From positions 227,740,578 to 227,804,577 of the forward strand of contig CP136062.1 of the NCBI GenBank assembly GCA_032622095.1: a DNA stretch of 64,000 nt, written 5' to 3'. This document shows, piece by piece, positions 44,001 to 50,913 of the stretch. Source of the DNA: Siphonodentalium dalli (taxonomy: Eukaryota; Mollusca; Scaphopoda; Gadilida; Siphonodentaliidae). Each line of letters begins with the position of its first letter. Position 1 is the first letter of the stretch. A program made the translations under genes and the position numbers. Below the pieces are notes generated by a model. That model saw nothing but the letters and a program-made list of their open reading frames with translations, was not told the origin of the DNA and ran no database searches.

Positions 44001-45191
44001 GGAAACCATTTCCGGTCGCACGCACGCACGGACGGACTGACGCCGACATTTTCGGGGGACAAAAATCAATCCTCGTCGTTTACAAACATCCATGCAGCAC
44101 AGATTCGCAACCAAAGTTCGCGCTGCCACTTGCCAAGTTTGCCATTTGGCAAAAATCATTCACATTTGACAAAAAATATTACATTTACATTTACAATTGT
44201 ATTAGTGGTGTTTTATGATGTTTAGGGAAAGCTAACACTTATATCAAGACGCATTTAATATTACTATCGGTGGTGGAGGGATTAATATAAAGTTATTATA
44301 CAATGTTGAATGTGAACAGTAGGTGTTTTTCTTGTACTCGTCCAGGTTGTGGCGAAAAGTCGTATTGGACGAGTCCAATATGACTTTTCACCACAACCTG
44401 GAAGAGTACAAGAAAACATATATAATACTGCGACGTGGCGACCGGGTGGGGTGTCTTACTCCGTGACGACCGGGTGTGGTGTCTTACTCCGTGACGACCG
44501 GGTGTGGTGTCTTACTCCGTGACGACCGGGTGGTGTGTCTTACTCCGTGACGACCGGGTGGTGTGTCTTACTCCGTGACGACCGGGTGGTGTGTCTTACT
44601 CCGTGACGACCGGGTGGGGTGTCTTACTCCGTGACGACCGGGTGGGGTATCTTACTCCGTGACGACCGGGTGGTGTGTCTTACTCCGTGACGACCGGGTG
44701 GGGTGTCTTACTCCGTGACGACCGGGTGGGGTGTCTTACTCCGTGACGACCGGGTGGGGTGTCTTACTCCGTGACGACCGGTGGGGTGTCTTACTCCCTC
44801 ATTTTTGTCCAAATATTCAGTAGTGGGAAAATCAGAGCATCCAGCTGGAAATTTCAGTAAAATTTAACATTTCCGACTTTATGTTTGTTCGAGTGAAACG
44901 AGTTTAAACATAATATATATTTTCGTGGCATCTATAACAATAGTTCGACCACAGTTGGACACCGCCAACAGACACTTAGTCTATAGTTACGTCCCTGCAT
45001 GAATCTGATGCGGACTCTTACCTGATTCACTATGGAAGCAATGTCCGCCGCGTCGTACAGATTCGCCAAGTTTGACGTCTGTGATTTGCACAGGTTACTC
45101 ATGGCGTACGCATTCATGTTGTCTACACGCGGAACAACTGTATAGCACGATCCGACGGAGGAGAACCACCACCCGGACGGACAAGTCGCAT
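28974..45191 (-). CDS. Candidate C-type lectin/EGF-like gene (partial model)
   Basis: Four minus-strand exons follow one another with compatible phases: 45022-45191 and 42645-42762 (two parts of one C-type lectin-like domain), 33582-33653 (linker ending NACYPQ) and 28974-29084 (a complete EGF-like domain). All have AG acceptors with pyrimidine tracts and GT donors (GTAAGA, GTAAGT, GTAAGG, GTACGA). The phases are 1-in/0-out, 0-in/1-out, 1/1 and 1/1, so they can be spliced in this order. The expected last third of the lectin domain (WND..C....YICE) was not found, so an exon may be missing or the domain may be incomplete. The signal peptide and C-terminus are also not seen. Such proteins are secreted or cell-surface carbohydrate-recognition molecules. 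That all four exons belong to one gene is inferred. Confidence 0.45.
29198..32690. repeat. Interspersed repeat H, copy split by the LINE
   Basis: 29198-29576 and 32567-32690 together form one copy of the unit seen uninterrupted at 38985-39450. Shared text includes TTTCATGAATGCATCACCTC, CACACCTAAATATCGAAAGC and, beyond the LINE, AAGTCTAACCGGTACGCA and AGATCAGCCTCGCAGTATA. This gives an occupied/empty pair that fixes the LINE boundaries. Confidence 0.8.
29577..32566 (-). mobile_element. 5'-truncated APE-type non-LTR retrotransposon (LINE)
   Basis: A minus-strand frame of about 910 codons with one internal stop. The 5' end starts within the endonuclease domain's last strands ([14 protein letters not shown], then LSDVHSPL). 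RT blocks follow in order: [50 protein letters not shown](stop)[26 protein letters not shown], and YADDT at about 31016-31027. [14 protein letters not shown] segment and a C-terminal CCHC-like CHLC-x8-H-x4-C come next. The only lesion in 2.7 kb is a TAG at about 31342-31344, with one residue fewer than the family has at that point. A 5-bp TACTT flanks both ends (29572-29576 and 32567-32571). It is inserted in a repeat whose unoccupied relative lies at 38985-39580. Confidence 0.88.
33213..33534. mobile_element. MITE family E, copy 2
   Basis: CTTTAAAGATGGTCTATCTC at the left and GAAGAGATAGGTAATCTTTA at the right. The interior ATATTAATTGATGGAAGCGT then TTCCGGGCAGGTGTCTTCG matches 22894-23148. 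It is in an intron of the lectin/EGF gene. Confidence 0.8.
33582..33653 (-). CDS. Short linker exon ([12 protein letters not shown] ... NACYPQ)
   Basis: A 72-base phase 1-1 exon between TGTTTACAG and CAAG|GTAAGG. It encodes 23 complete codons, from [13 protein letters not shown] to RDNACYPQ, plus one split at each end. No domain is recognised. Its phase lets it splice directly to the EGF-like exon downstream. A decayed duplicate without an acceptor AG lies at about 33690-33790. Being so short, it could be a chance splice-bounded frame. Confidence 0.35.
33690..33790 (-). pseudogene. Decayed duplicate of the 33582-33653 exon region
   Basis: The minus strand reads CAGATAAATATACCACGAC-like text parallel to CAGATAAATCTGCCACGAC in the neighbouring exon, with matching intron text (TAA.ACTGTTTT). 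The acceptor AG has become AC and the frame hits a stop after about nine codons. Confidence 0.5.
34615..34670. repeat. Copy of the 29105-29160 sequence
   Basis: ACAAGAAAACCATAGTCAGA, then AATGGTAACGCCCT, occurs at about 29107 (next to the EGF exon) and at about 34619. It could be part of a segmental duplication inside the lectin/EGF locus. Between 33800 and 34615 nothing else was recognised. Confidence 0.65.
34845..35035 (-). CDS. Possible Cys-containing exon (weak PAN/apple-like)
   Basis: After ACTAACAG the minus-strand frame reads [16 protein letters not shown], later [18 protein letters not shown] and DVCSLCDNI, before a possible donor at 34843-34844. The spacing gC..Y.Y..sC.. is seen in PAN/apple domains, but the preceding cysteine pair is not in the usual place. 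The phase (1-in, 0-out) does not fit the neighbouring phase-1 exons. It is either an exon of the lectin/EGF gene or of a nested gene, or chance. Confidence 0.25.
35325..38975. repeat. 37-bp minisatellite, about 98 copies
   Basis: The unit core is CAATCTACGGTCGGCTGAAC followed by ACTGAATGGTTTATAAA. Variation is mostly TTTATAA/TTTACAA/TATACAA and CGG/CAG/CTG. There are no spacers. It lies in an intron of the lectin/EGF gene model, between 33653 and 42645. Confidence 0.96.
38985..39580. repeat. Interspersed repeat H, uninterrupted copy plus partial tandem unit
   Basis: Matches 29198-29576 joined to 32567-32690. The segment TCGAAAG(C/T)AATTAACGC to AAGTCTAACCGGTACG is then repeated (39264-39390 and 39466-39570). 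On the minus strand both tandem units keep a Cys-containing open frame ([40 protein letters not shown]), so the unit may derive from an exon. I see a faint WSC-like layout but cannot assign it. Confidence 0.6.
39758..39870. repeat. Two tandem units of about 54 bp
   Basis: TTTACCTCTTTGGTCTTCTA, then AAATTTT(T/G)AAGTTTTACC, repeated twice. Confidence 0.85.
39871..40560. other. No recognisable feature
   Basis: Unique sequence. A 66-codon hydrophobic open frame on the plus strand (39976-40176) has no family motif and no splice support. Confidence 0.45.
40566..40780. repeat. Interspersed repeat family F, copy 2
   Basis: Starts ATGTTCAGATAATAAG with the inverse CTTATTATCTGAA, then continues collinear with 12008-12240 (GCCGTCTGC, CCCCTCC, CCATTCCAAT, AACTG.G). 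Confidence 0.6.
41314..41691 (+). CDS. Unassigned 125-codon open frame
   Basis: An open frame with mixed composition, including [20 protein letters not shown] and [14 protein letters not shown], and no low-complexity bias. It has no recognised domain, no clear promoter and no polyadenylation signal. The first codon is not ATG; the first internal Met is near residue 15. It lies inside the proposed intron of the minus-strand lectin/EGF gene. It may be a fragment of an old element or chance. Confidence 0.15.
   Translation: MRLVGYKCLLVDNVMHTFVANEWYCTLILRDVCNVIIEVFYVRIAMSTDTYECTLMKLTNFPIAFGEDRYEMNIASKLRAQDDIEYATLQKTRTYLYGLLVYIAWPDIDDLTTKWIVNKRGLSNA
41845..41946. repeat. Hairpin of AACAGTTGTCGCCC
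   Basis: AACAGTTGTCGCCCTTCTTC and the inverse GACAACGGGCGACAACTGT flank an inner pair CATTGAGATTTGTCACCCG / CGGGTGACAAATCTCAATG. Similar GTCGCCCG..GGGAGACATTG text is at about 40983-41025. Confidence 0.8.
42075..42555. repeat. Tandem repeat of about 80 bp, about six copies
   Basis: GACAATCAGCGCCCACTCCC then GTGCTGC(C/T)TA(C/T)GACATTGG and GCTGATCTACAATATACATG recur with indels. It lies directly downstream of the lectin middle exon in the gene's direction. Confidence 0.85.
42645..42762 (-). CDS. C-type lectin-like domain, middle exon
   Basis: Acceptor CTTTCTTTGCAG and donor A|GTAAGT enclose 39 codons plus one base. The translation includes [20 protein letters not shown] and ends RGSWGS. This is the WIGLND..(E)..W.W.DG core of a C-type lectin-like domain with substitutions at the usual Trp positions (LMGLND, YIGLDG). 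Calcium-site residues (EPN/QPD) would be encoded by the next exon, which I did not find. It is in phase with the exon at 45022-45191 upstream. Confidence 0.7.
42906..43296. mobile_element. MITE family A, fourth copy
   Basis: Shares AATATTTGATTCGAGTCGAG and GAACCCACCTATCAAAGCTC with the other copies and ends CGGATTGAGTACCTT-TA. The left terminus is degraded. Confidence 0.65.
43328..44060. mobile_element. Element with GTCCCCCGAAAA termini and internal 160-bp tandem units
   Basis: The ends GTCCCCCGAAAAAGT and ACATTTTCGGGGGAC are inverted. Inside, about four units carry GTTATCATCCGGAAACCAGA, then AATTGACAGGATTCTAAGTC and AAAATGGGCGGA.CAAACCCA. The unit starts are at about 43501, 43669, 43829 and 43990. 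It is a non-coding MITE-like element. Confidence 0.75.
44331..44412. repeat. Near-perfect hairpin (about 40-bp arms)
   Basis: CTTGTACTCGTCCAGGTTGT pairs with ACAACCTGGAAGAGTACAAG around a TATTGGACGAGTCCAATA centre; the outer bases TGTTTTT/AAAACA extend it. Confidence 0.85.
44432..44796. repeat. 28-bp minisatellite, about 13 copies
   Basis: The unit core is GACGACCGGGTGGTGTGTCT followed by TACTCCGT. Copies differ mainly as GTGTGG/GTGGGG/GTGGTG. It is in the intron between the two lectin exons. Confidence 0.95.
45022..45191 (-). CDS. C-type lectin-like domain, first exon
   Basis: After the acceptor CTTTCCAG the exon reads, in phase 1, (D)[16 protein letters not shown], then a stretch with [20 protein letters not shown] ending DIASIVNQ. 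This is the N-terminal part of a C-type lectin-like domain: the first disulphide pair CPSGW...SCY, helix 1 with A...C, then LA.L....D...I. The donor is CAG|GTAAGA, phase 0, which matches the phase-0 start of the exon at 42645-42762. The acceptor region is duplicated many times just upstream (see 45192-45860). Confidence 0.75.
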
Positions 45192-45860
45192 CTGGAAAGT
45201 AAAGGGAGTAACTACTTGAACAGCGAGCGCCACCATCCGGCGAGGCAAGCCACATCTGGAAAGTAAAGGAAGTAACTACTTGAACAGCGAGCGCCACCAT
45301 CTGGCTGGACAAGCCGCATCTGGAAAGTAAAGGAAGTAACTACTTGAACAGCGGGCTCCACCATCTGGAAAGTAAAGGAAGTAACTACTTGAACAGCGAG
45401 CGCCACCATCTGGCTGGACAAGCCGCATCTGGAAAGTAAAGGAAGTAACTACTTGAACAGCGGGCGCCACCATCTGGAAAGTAAAGGAAGTAACTACTTG
45501 AACAGCGAGCGCCACCATCTGGCTGGACAAGCCGCATCTGGAAAGTAAAAGAAGTAACTACCTGAACAGCGAGCGCCACCATCTGGCTGGATAAGCCGCA
45601 TCTGGAAAGTAAAGGGAGTCACTACTTGAACAGCGAGCGCCACCATCTGGCTGGACAAGCCGCATCTGGAAAGTAAAAGAAGTAACTACCTGAACAGCGA
45701 GCGCCACCATCTGGCTGGATAAGCCGCATCTGGAAAGTAAAGGGAGTCACTACTTGAACAGCGAGCGCCACCATCTGGCTGGACAAGCCGCATCTGGAAA
45801 GTAAATGGAGCAACTACTTGAACATTGGAGCGCCACCATCCGGCGAGACAAGCCACATCT
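45192..45860 (-). repeat. 64-bp tandem array of decoy 3' splice sites and lectin exon starts
   Basis: About 11 units of 64 bp, two of them shortened to 45 bp. On the minus strand each carries TTTACTTTCCAG followed by ATGCGGCTTGTCCAGCCAGA and TGGTGGCGCTCGC. That corresponds to the real acceptor and first codons of the exon at 45022-45191 (CTTTCCAG, then ATGCGACTTGTCCGTCCGGG). In the phase used by the real exon, a unit reads (D)AACPARWWRSLFK and then a TAG stop. The array therefore amplifies the intron/exon boundary itself, upstream of the functional site. Confidence 0.85.
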
Positions 45861-46207
45861 AGAGAGCGACCAAGTGTGAACGAAATTTTCTACATGTACA
45901 TACGGACCACCCCTTAGAAAACAAATCTCCGGGTTCAGATAACTTTTCGGAATTCCGATGGAATTTCACTATCCTGGTGGGATATAAAGCCACATGGCGG
46001 TTTGCGCTTCAAAATACATATGAATTTTTCTCAGTATCGAAATAGGTCGATAAATATCTGAAATACCTTTCTACGAGCATTCTATAACCCAAAAAGACAC
46101 ATTGAAGTAATGAAAAATACAACTGTGATTACAGTGTTTGTCTGACTTCTAACGAAAAGTTGAAAATGGCTGAAAAATGGCTGTGTTTTTCAGAGCATAT
46201 GGAGCGG
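45861..46207. other. Left flank of the large inverted repeat
   Basis: Unique AT-rich sequence with no exon recognised. The upstream exons of the lectin gene would be expected on this side. Confidence 0.5.
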
Positions 46208-47110
46208 TAGTCGGATTCCTTATGTCATTTTGCATTTTTGGTTTGTTAAAAGCGATCTGAAAACGGATAATGTATGCGTAGTAGGTGTGTTTTCAGGATT
46301 CACTTGTTTCCATTCTTGAATTTTGGCGGGTCGGCCTAAATCGTGGTCAACATAATTTAGAGAGCGTTTCGTATTTACAGAAAAAGATAGATGGTGTCAT
46401 CTGACGTATGGTGATCGGTGCAATTTGAAACTTCTCAAAACTACTAGATATGACCGTTACATGTATTTTTGAAAATTTTGATGTGATCGGTTCATTCTTG
46501 TTGGCTACAATTGTAATCAAAATTTAACACTGAGCCCTATGCAGATTCTAGTACTTTGGATAAATGGCGCCATTTTGCGTATTATGATATGCGCGTACTG
46601 ATATTCCTAAAAAATACTAAGTATGAAACTCAGACGTAGTTTTAAAAAGAATGGATGTGATCAGATGATTCTTGCTGGGTACAGTTGCGATCAAAATTTA
46701 ACACTTAACCCTATGGAGAATGTCGTGTTATGCTCAAACGTTGATTCTAAATTGTAATATGACTTATTGGCAATCGTGCGCAACTATATATGTAGTGTAA
46801 CACTCGTGTTTGACCCACTGTAACTATCCGTGATTTAATAGATGCAATATATGATATAGTTATGCATCAAGATACAGTAATTGGCAAAAGTAAGTGTCGA
46901 ATGGTTTTGTAATTTCGATAATATGCAGCCTGTTGAATCAAACGACAATATTCACAACAAGACTGTTCACGATGTGATTACAGCTGAGATCTTTACTATA
47001 GCAGTATAGGCTTTGCTTTCACACTTCCCACGCCAGTTATATTTGGCCAACTTCAGGACTGAAACCCAACATTCACCATCAATATTCTGACAACAGTTAA
47101 TTTCCACGCT

Positions 47111-48440
47111 TCGATACGATACGATACGATTTTATTAGCTAAAGTTATCATGAATATTATGATGTTGAAGCTATATAATATACAGAATATGGTAATACAT
47201 AAAATAAGTGACGCATGCGCGAGTTGTGGGAGGGGTGGGAGTAGCTATGTACTTTCAGTGGGAATTGTGGCGTGGTGTTATGGTGGTTCTAATGAGGTTT
47301 CCTTTAGCAGAATTGGCGAAATCTAGAGTAAAGCCGCATGAAAATTACTAGGGGTGGGTGTTGTATCATAGGGGTGGGGTGAGGGATTGTGGTTCCAATG
47401 AAGTTTCATTTTGAAATCAGGGGCAAAATCTAGAGTGGTACCACACGCGAAGTGGTGTATCCACAGGGAGGGGTTGGGGTATATAGTATGCCCATATTGT
47501 AGGATTGTTCAGCTTGGCCCATAGTTAAGCCACATGGTGTTCCTGGCAAAATTTGAGGGCTTTTTGGATCAAGAGAGTCAAATGGGCCAATATTCTACCT
47601 TTCTTAGTGTTGAAAAGTGCGTTTAGTTTCATCGTGTTTGGCCTGATATAGTAGTATGGTTCGATGTGTCTCTTCCTGATATCATTCAATTTTTGACATT
47701 TAAGGATAATGTGGAATTCGTCTCCTATTTCCAGGTTACATAGCTTGCATTTACGGTCGGTATACTCTGTGTTTGTCCAGGAACCCGTTTCAATTGGTAA
47801 ATGATGATTTCTCGTTCTAAATTTCACTAATCGTGAGACGGTGCATTGATTCCTGGATAAGATGTACGGTTCTTTGCCAAAGTTAGTATTTACTATTCTG
47901 TAGAATCCGTATTTGCTGAACGATGATATAGAACCCCTCCATTCTTGAATAAATATGTCGTGTAGTCTTTCTGTTATTGCTCTATTGAATTTCTTTGTTT
48001 CGGGGGCCCACTGGTTGATCCAAAATGACGACCGTCCCAATTCGTTCAAAGTATTTCAACCATGCATTATTGTTTGATGATGTAAGGGCGGAGTAATATA
48101 ATTTTAGTGGTAACCTATTTGTGGGCATATTCATAAGTTTTCCCCAATATGGGAGTAGTCTTGTTTTTATTTTGAGCTCTATCGGGTATATTCCTGTTTC
48201 ACCGTAAATAAAGGTAGTGGCAGTTGATTTTTTTTAAGCCGAACATGAATTTAAGGAACCATATCTCTAGCTTTCCGAACGCTGTTATGTTTTCGTGACC
48301 CCATACTTCACACCCGTATGTAATTATCGGTACAATGGTGTTTTCGTATATGTCAAGGGTACAATCGAATGTTAGTTTGTGCTTTCTAACTTTACTTATT
48401 AGGGTATACATTGCCTTTTTTTGCGTCATTACATCTGAGG
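47111..48440 (-). pseudogene. 5'-truncated LINE in left arm
   Basis: Minus-strand post-RT region: LISKVRKHKLTFDCTLDIYE, then VPIITYGCEVWGHENI. After a frameshift at an 8-base A/T run (about 48227-48234) comes YGETGIYPIEL. After a second shift, a 174-codon frame (47525-48049) ends in CKLC-x8-H-x4-C, like the LINE at 29577-32566. The 3' end is a (TCGTA)n tail at 47111-47130. It is dead, with at least two frameshifts shared by both arms. Confidence 0.8.
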
Positions 48441-48991
48441 TCTCTCTCTCTCGTGTATAGCAGTGAAAATCAAGTAAATTCGAATTTCAACTAAAGTAGA
48501 GCTTAATGAGTAAAATAGATATCAACCATAGTTGCATTTGCCTGCAAATTCCAAGTAGGTGCTTAGTAACCGTTACTAAGGAGCTATCGGGACCAGTGGC
48601 ATAGTCTCCCGATCTTATAATGATCAGTGGACTATGCAGAGCGTGGCTGCATAGTTTTAGACATACATGTGCCCAACTTTGAACAAAACCAGCACCACGT
48701 GATTAGACACTGACTAAATTAAGGCAATACCAATGAATGATTAGTACACCATTGTGGCATTTGATTAGCAACCGTTGCTAACCTTAAATAATACATATGG
48801 TTCACTTTGACGGCCAGGTATATCTCAAATTTCACATTTGAGTATTAACTGCATCGGAAACGCAAACGTTGAATTACGACCCTATCAGATACAATTGCAA
48901 TTTCCAGTGACTTCCCGGTAATTTCCAAGACTAAGTTTCTCGATCTTATAATGATCAATGGGGCACTAACATGTACAGTTTCATATCTGTG

Positions 48992-49327
48992 TCACCATTT
49001 CAACATAACCAATACCATCCGACTATAGACACTATCTAATTTACGGGAAAATACCACGGCCCAGAGTGTTGGTCGGTTCAAAGCCAAGTATATTATTGGG
49101 GGAGAACGATCCATTAAGCCTAAGTCGATGGTTTGTTCACAACAGCTGGAGTCATGATACATTATGAAGGATGACGGAAGGGTCCCCTCAACTATGTTAT
49201 TCGACATGGTAATGTCCCCGCACTGTGTCACTTGCATCTTACTGTGTTGTACTATATATAAGACCAAGCACATAATGCACATATATCTTCTTATAACTAA
49301 ATTATCTCTTAGAAAGTGTCCAGACAT
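48992..49327 (-). CDS. Small ORF behind a TATA box, left arm (unassigned)
   Basis: A 111-codon minus-strand frame. From the internal Met at residue 16 it starts with a short hydrophobic segment (MCIMCLVLYIVQHSK) that could be a signal peptide. Polar text follows, with TQCGDITMSNN, DSSCCEQTIDLGL and IIYLALNRPTLW. TATAAATAG lies just upstream (49335-49343 on the complementary strand). A GTATTT donor-like site follows TLWAV, so it could be the first exon of a captured gene. No family is recognised. An overlapping 108-codon frame on the other strand looks less gene-like. Confidence 0.25.
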   Translation of the reverse strand: MSGHFLRDNLVIRRYMCIMCLVLYIVQHSKMQVTQCGDITMSNNIVEGTLPSSFIMYHDSSCCEQTIDLGLMDRSPPIIYLALNRPTLWAVVFSRKLDSVYSRMVLVMLKW

Positions 49328-49751
49328 GTCTTGCCTATTTATACTGACAATTTATTTTTATTCTTGTGACAAAGGATTTGAGATAGTGATTTGTTATGTT
49401 GACCAAGGTGTTAATTTAGTATGTGAAACATGTATCCCGGGGACGGGACGGAGAAAGTGTTTTCTTTATCACCAGATGAACATAATTTAAACTCCCAATG
49501 TTGATAAACCCGACCAGGAATTATAGAACAACCATCTATATCTATATCTAACAACCCAGCAATATTTAGCAATACATATGGACATGATAATATTGTTTAA
49601 CACTTTTAAACAATACCACCCTATCCACATGTATGGCTAAACATATCATTGGCAAAGATGAGTTGTTGTAGTTGTTACATTGATGCTGGTCGGGTTTCTC
49701 CAAAATTTAATACTAAAACAGAATGATCCATAAGCTACGGTGGCTGGTTTT

Positions 49752-50913
49752 GGACATGGGAAATTGTTTTTTTTTTATTTCGTGGCCACGAAATACTAAT
49801 TCGTGCATGGCCACGAAATTACTAATTCGTGGCAACGAAATGCTAATTCGTGGAGAATTATAACTGATTGACCTTTGCATATACCCAGATACCTTTACGG
49901 CCGCGGTATGGTTACACTTGGTGATGTTTTAGAAACAAAGCGTACGATCGCAGAGAAGCTACTGTAGACACATTATGGCGTGGGACCCGGGCTCTATGGG
50001 GATATGAACGTCCGATATAAACTAGCCCAGAGAGAACGGAGAAACACGGGTCAGGTGGCTCCAAGACAAACTGAATATTCATTAGTTTTTACCACAAGGC
50101 ATCGAATGGGAATGGCATTTCACTCGGCATATTGGCCGATTTAAGTCAAATAAGGGGTTTTGTAGGGTGGTCCCAAAACAAACTTATAAATATTTACCCC
50201 CTTTCAACCGTACCCGATCCAATATGGTCGCCGCTCAGAAGGGGTCAAATAGGGTGCACATTATTTATCGGTCACTTGACCGATATAGATCAAATAAAGG
50301 GTGTTGTACGGTGGCTCGCAAAGCAAGCTAAATTTTCACACCTTCAGCCCATTCGAGCGAAAATGGTAACTGATCAGAGGGGTCCATATATGGTACCATG
50401 CAATTGCCTCCCCCCCATTTTAGGTCGAATACAGTTTGTTGTAGGGTGACCCCCGATGAGACAAAGTAAATATTCACCCGCTTTCACCATCCCCGATCCA
50501 AAATGGCCCCCCCAGATGGGTTCAAATATGGCACCTATACAATTTATCGGCCCCTTAACAGTTTGATGTGGTATAATTTGTGTGCTGTAGTGTGGCCCCA
50601 AGCTATACTGAATGTCGTGGATGCCCTATGTGACCCACCCCAGGACGGCGGCAACTTTGGATCGGGTTGGTGAAAGGGATGATTACTTAATTTGTTTTAC
50701 GGACCACCCTACAACACCCTTTATCTCAAATCGCCGTGGCTCATGCCAAGATGGTGGACAACTACAACCAGATCATCTCTACCCCCTTCCATTACAACAA
50801 TTGGACTGGCGATCGTATATCTCAATTAGTTATTTCGTGGCCACGAATTAGTTATTTCGTGGCCACGAATTAGTTATTTCGTGGTGACGAAATAAAAAAA
50901 TATTCCCATGTCC
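49752..50913. mobile_element. Nested 1.16-kb TIR element, left arm
   Basis: Ends GGACATGGGAAATTG and ..TATTCCCATGTCC are inverted. Next to each end are several copies of the palindrome TTTCGTGGCCACGAAA with ACTAATTCG linkers. The inside holds degenerate repeats with TAGGGTGG(T/C)CC and CCCGATCCAAAATGG. No ORF with motifs. The GGGTGGCCCACC theme recurs at 63040-63740. Confidence 0.75.

Noticed and set aside
45212-45813. Series of MSSQMVALAVQVVTSFTFQM-type open frames
   Set aside because: They result from translating the 64-bp tandem array (one unit is not a multiple of three); not independent genes.
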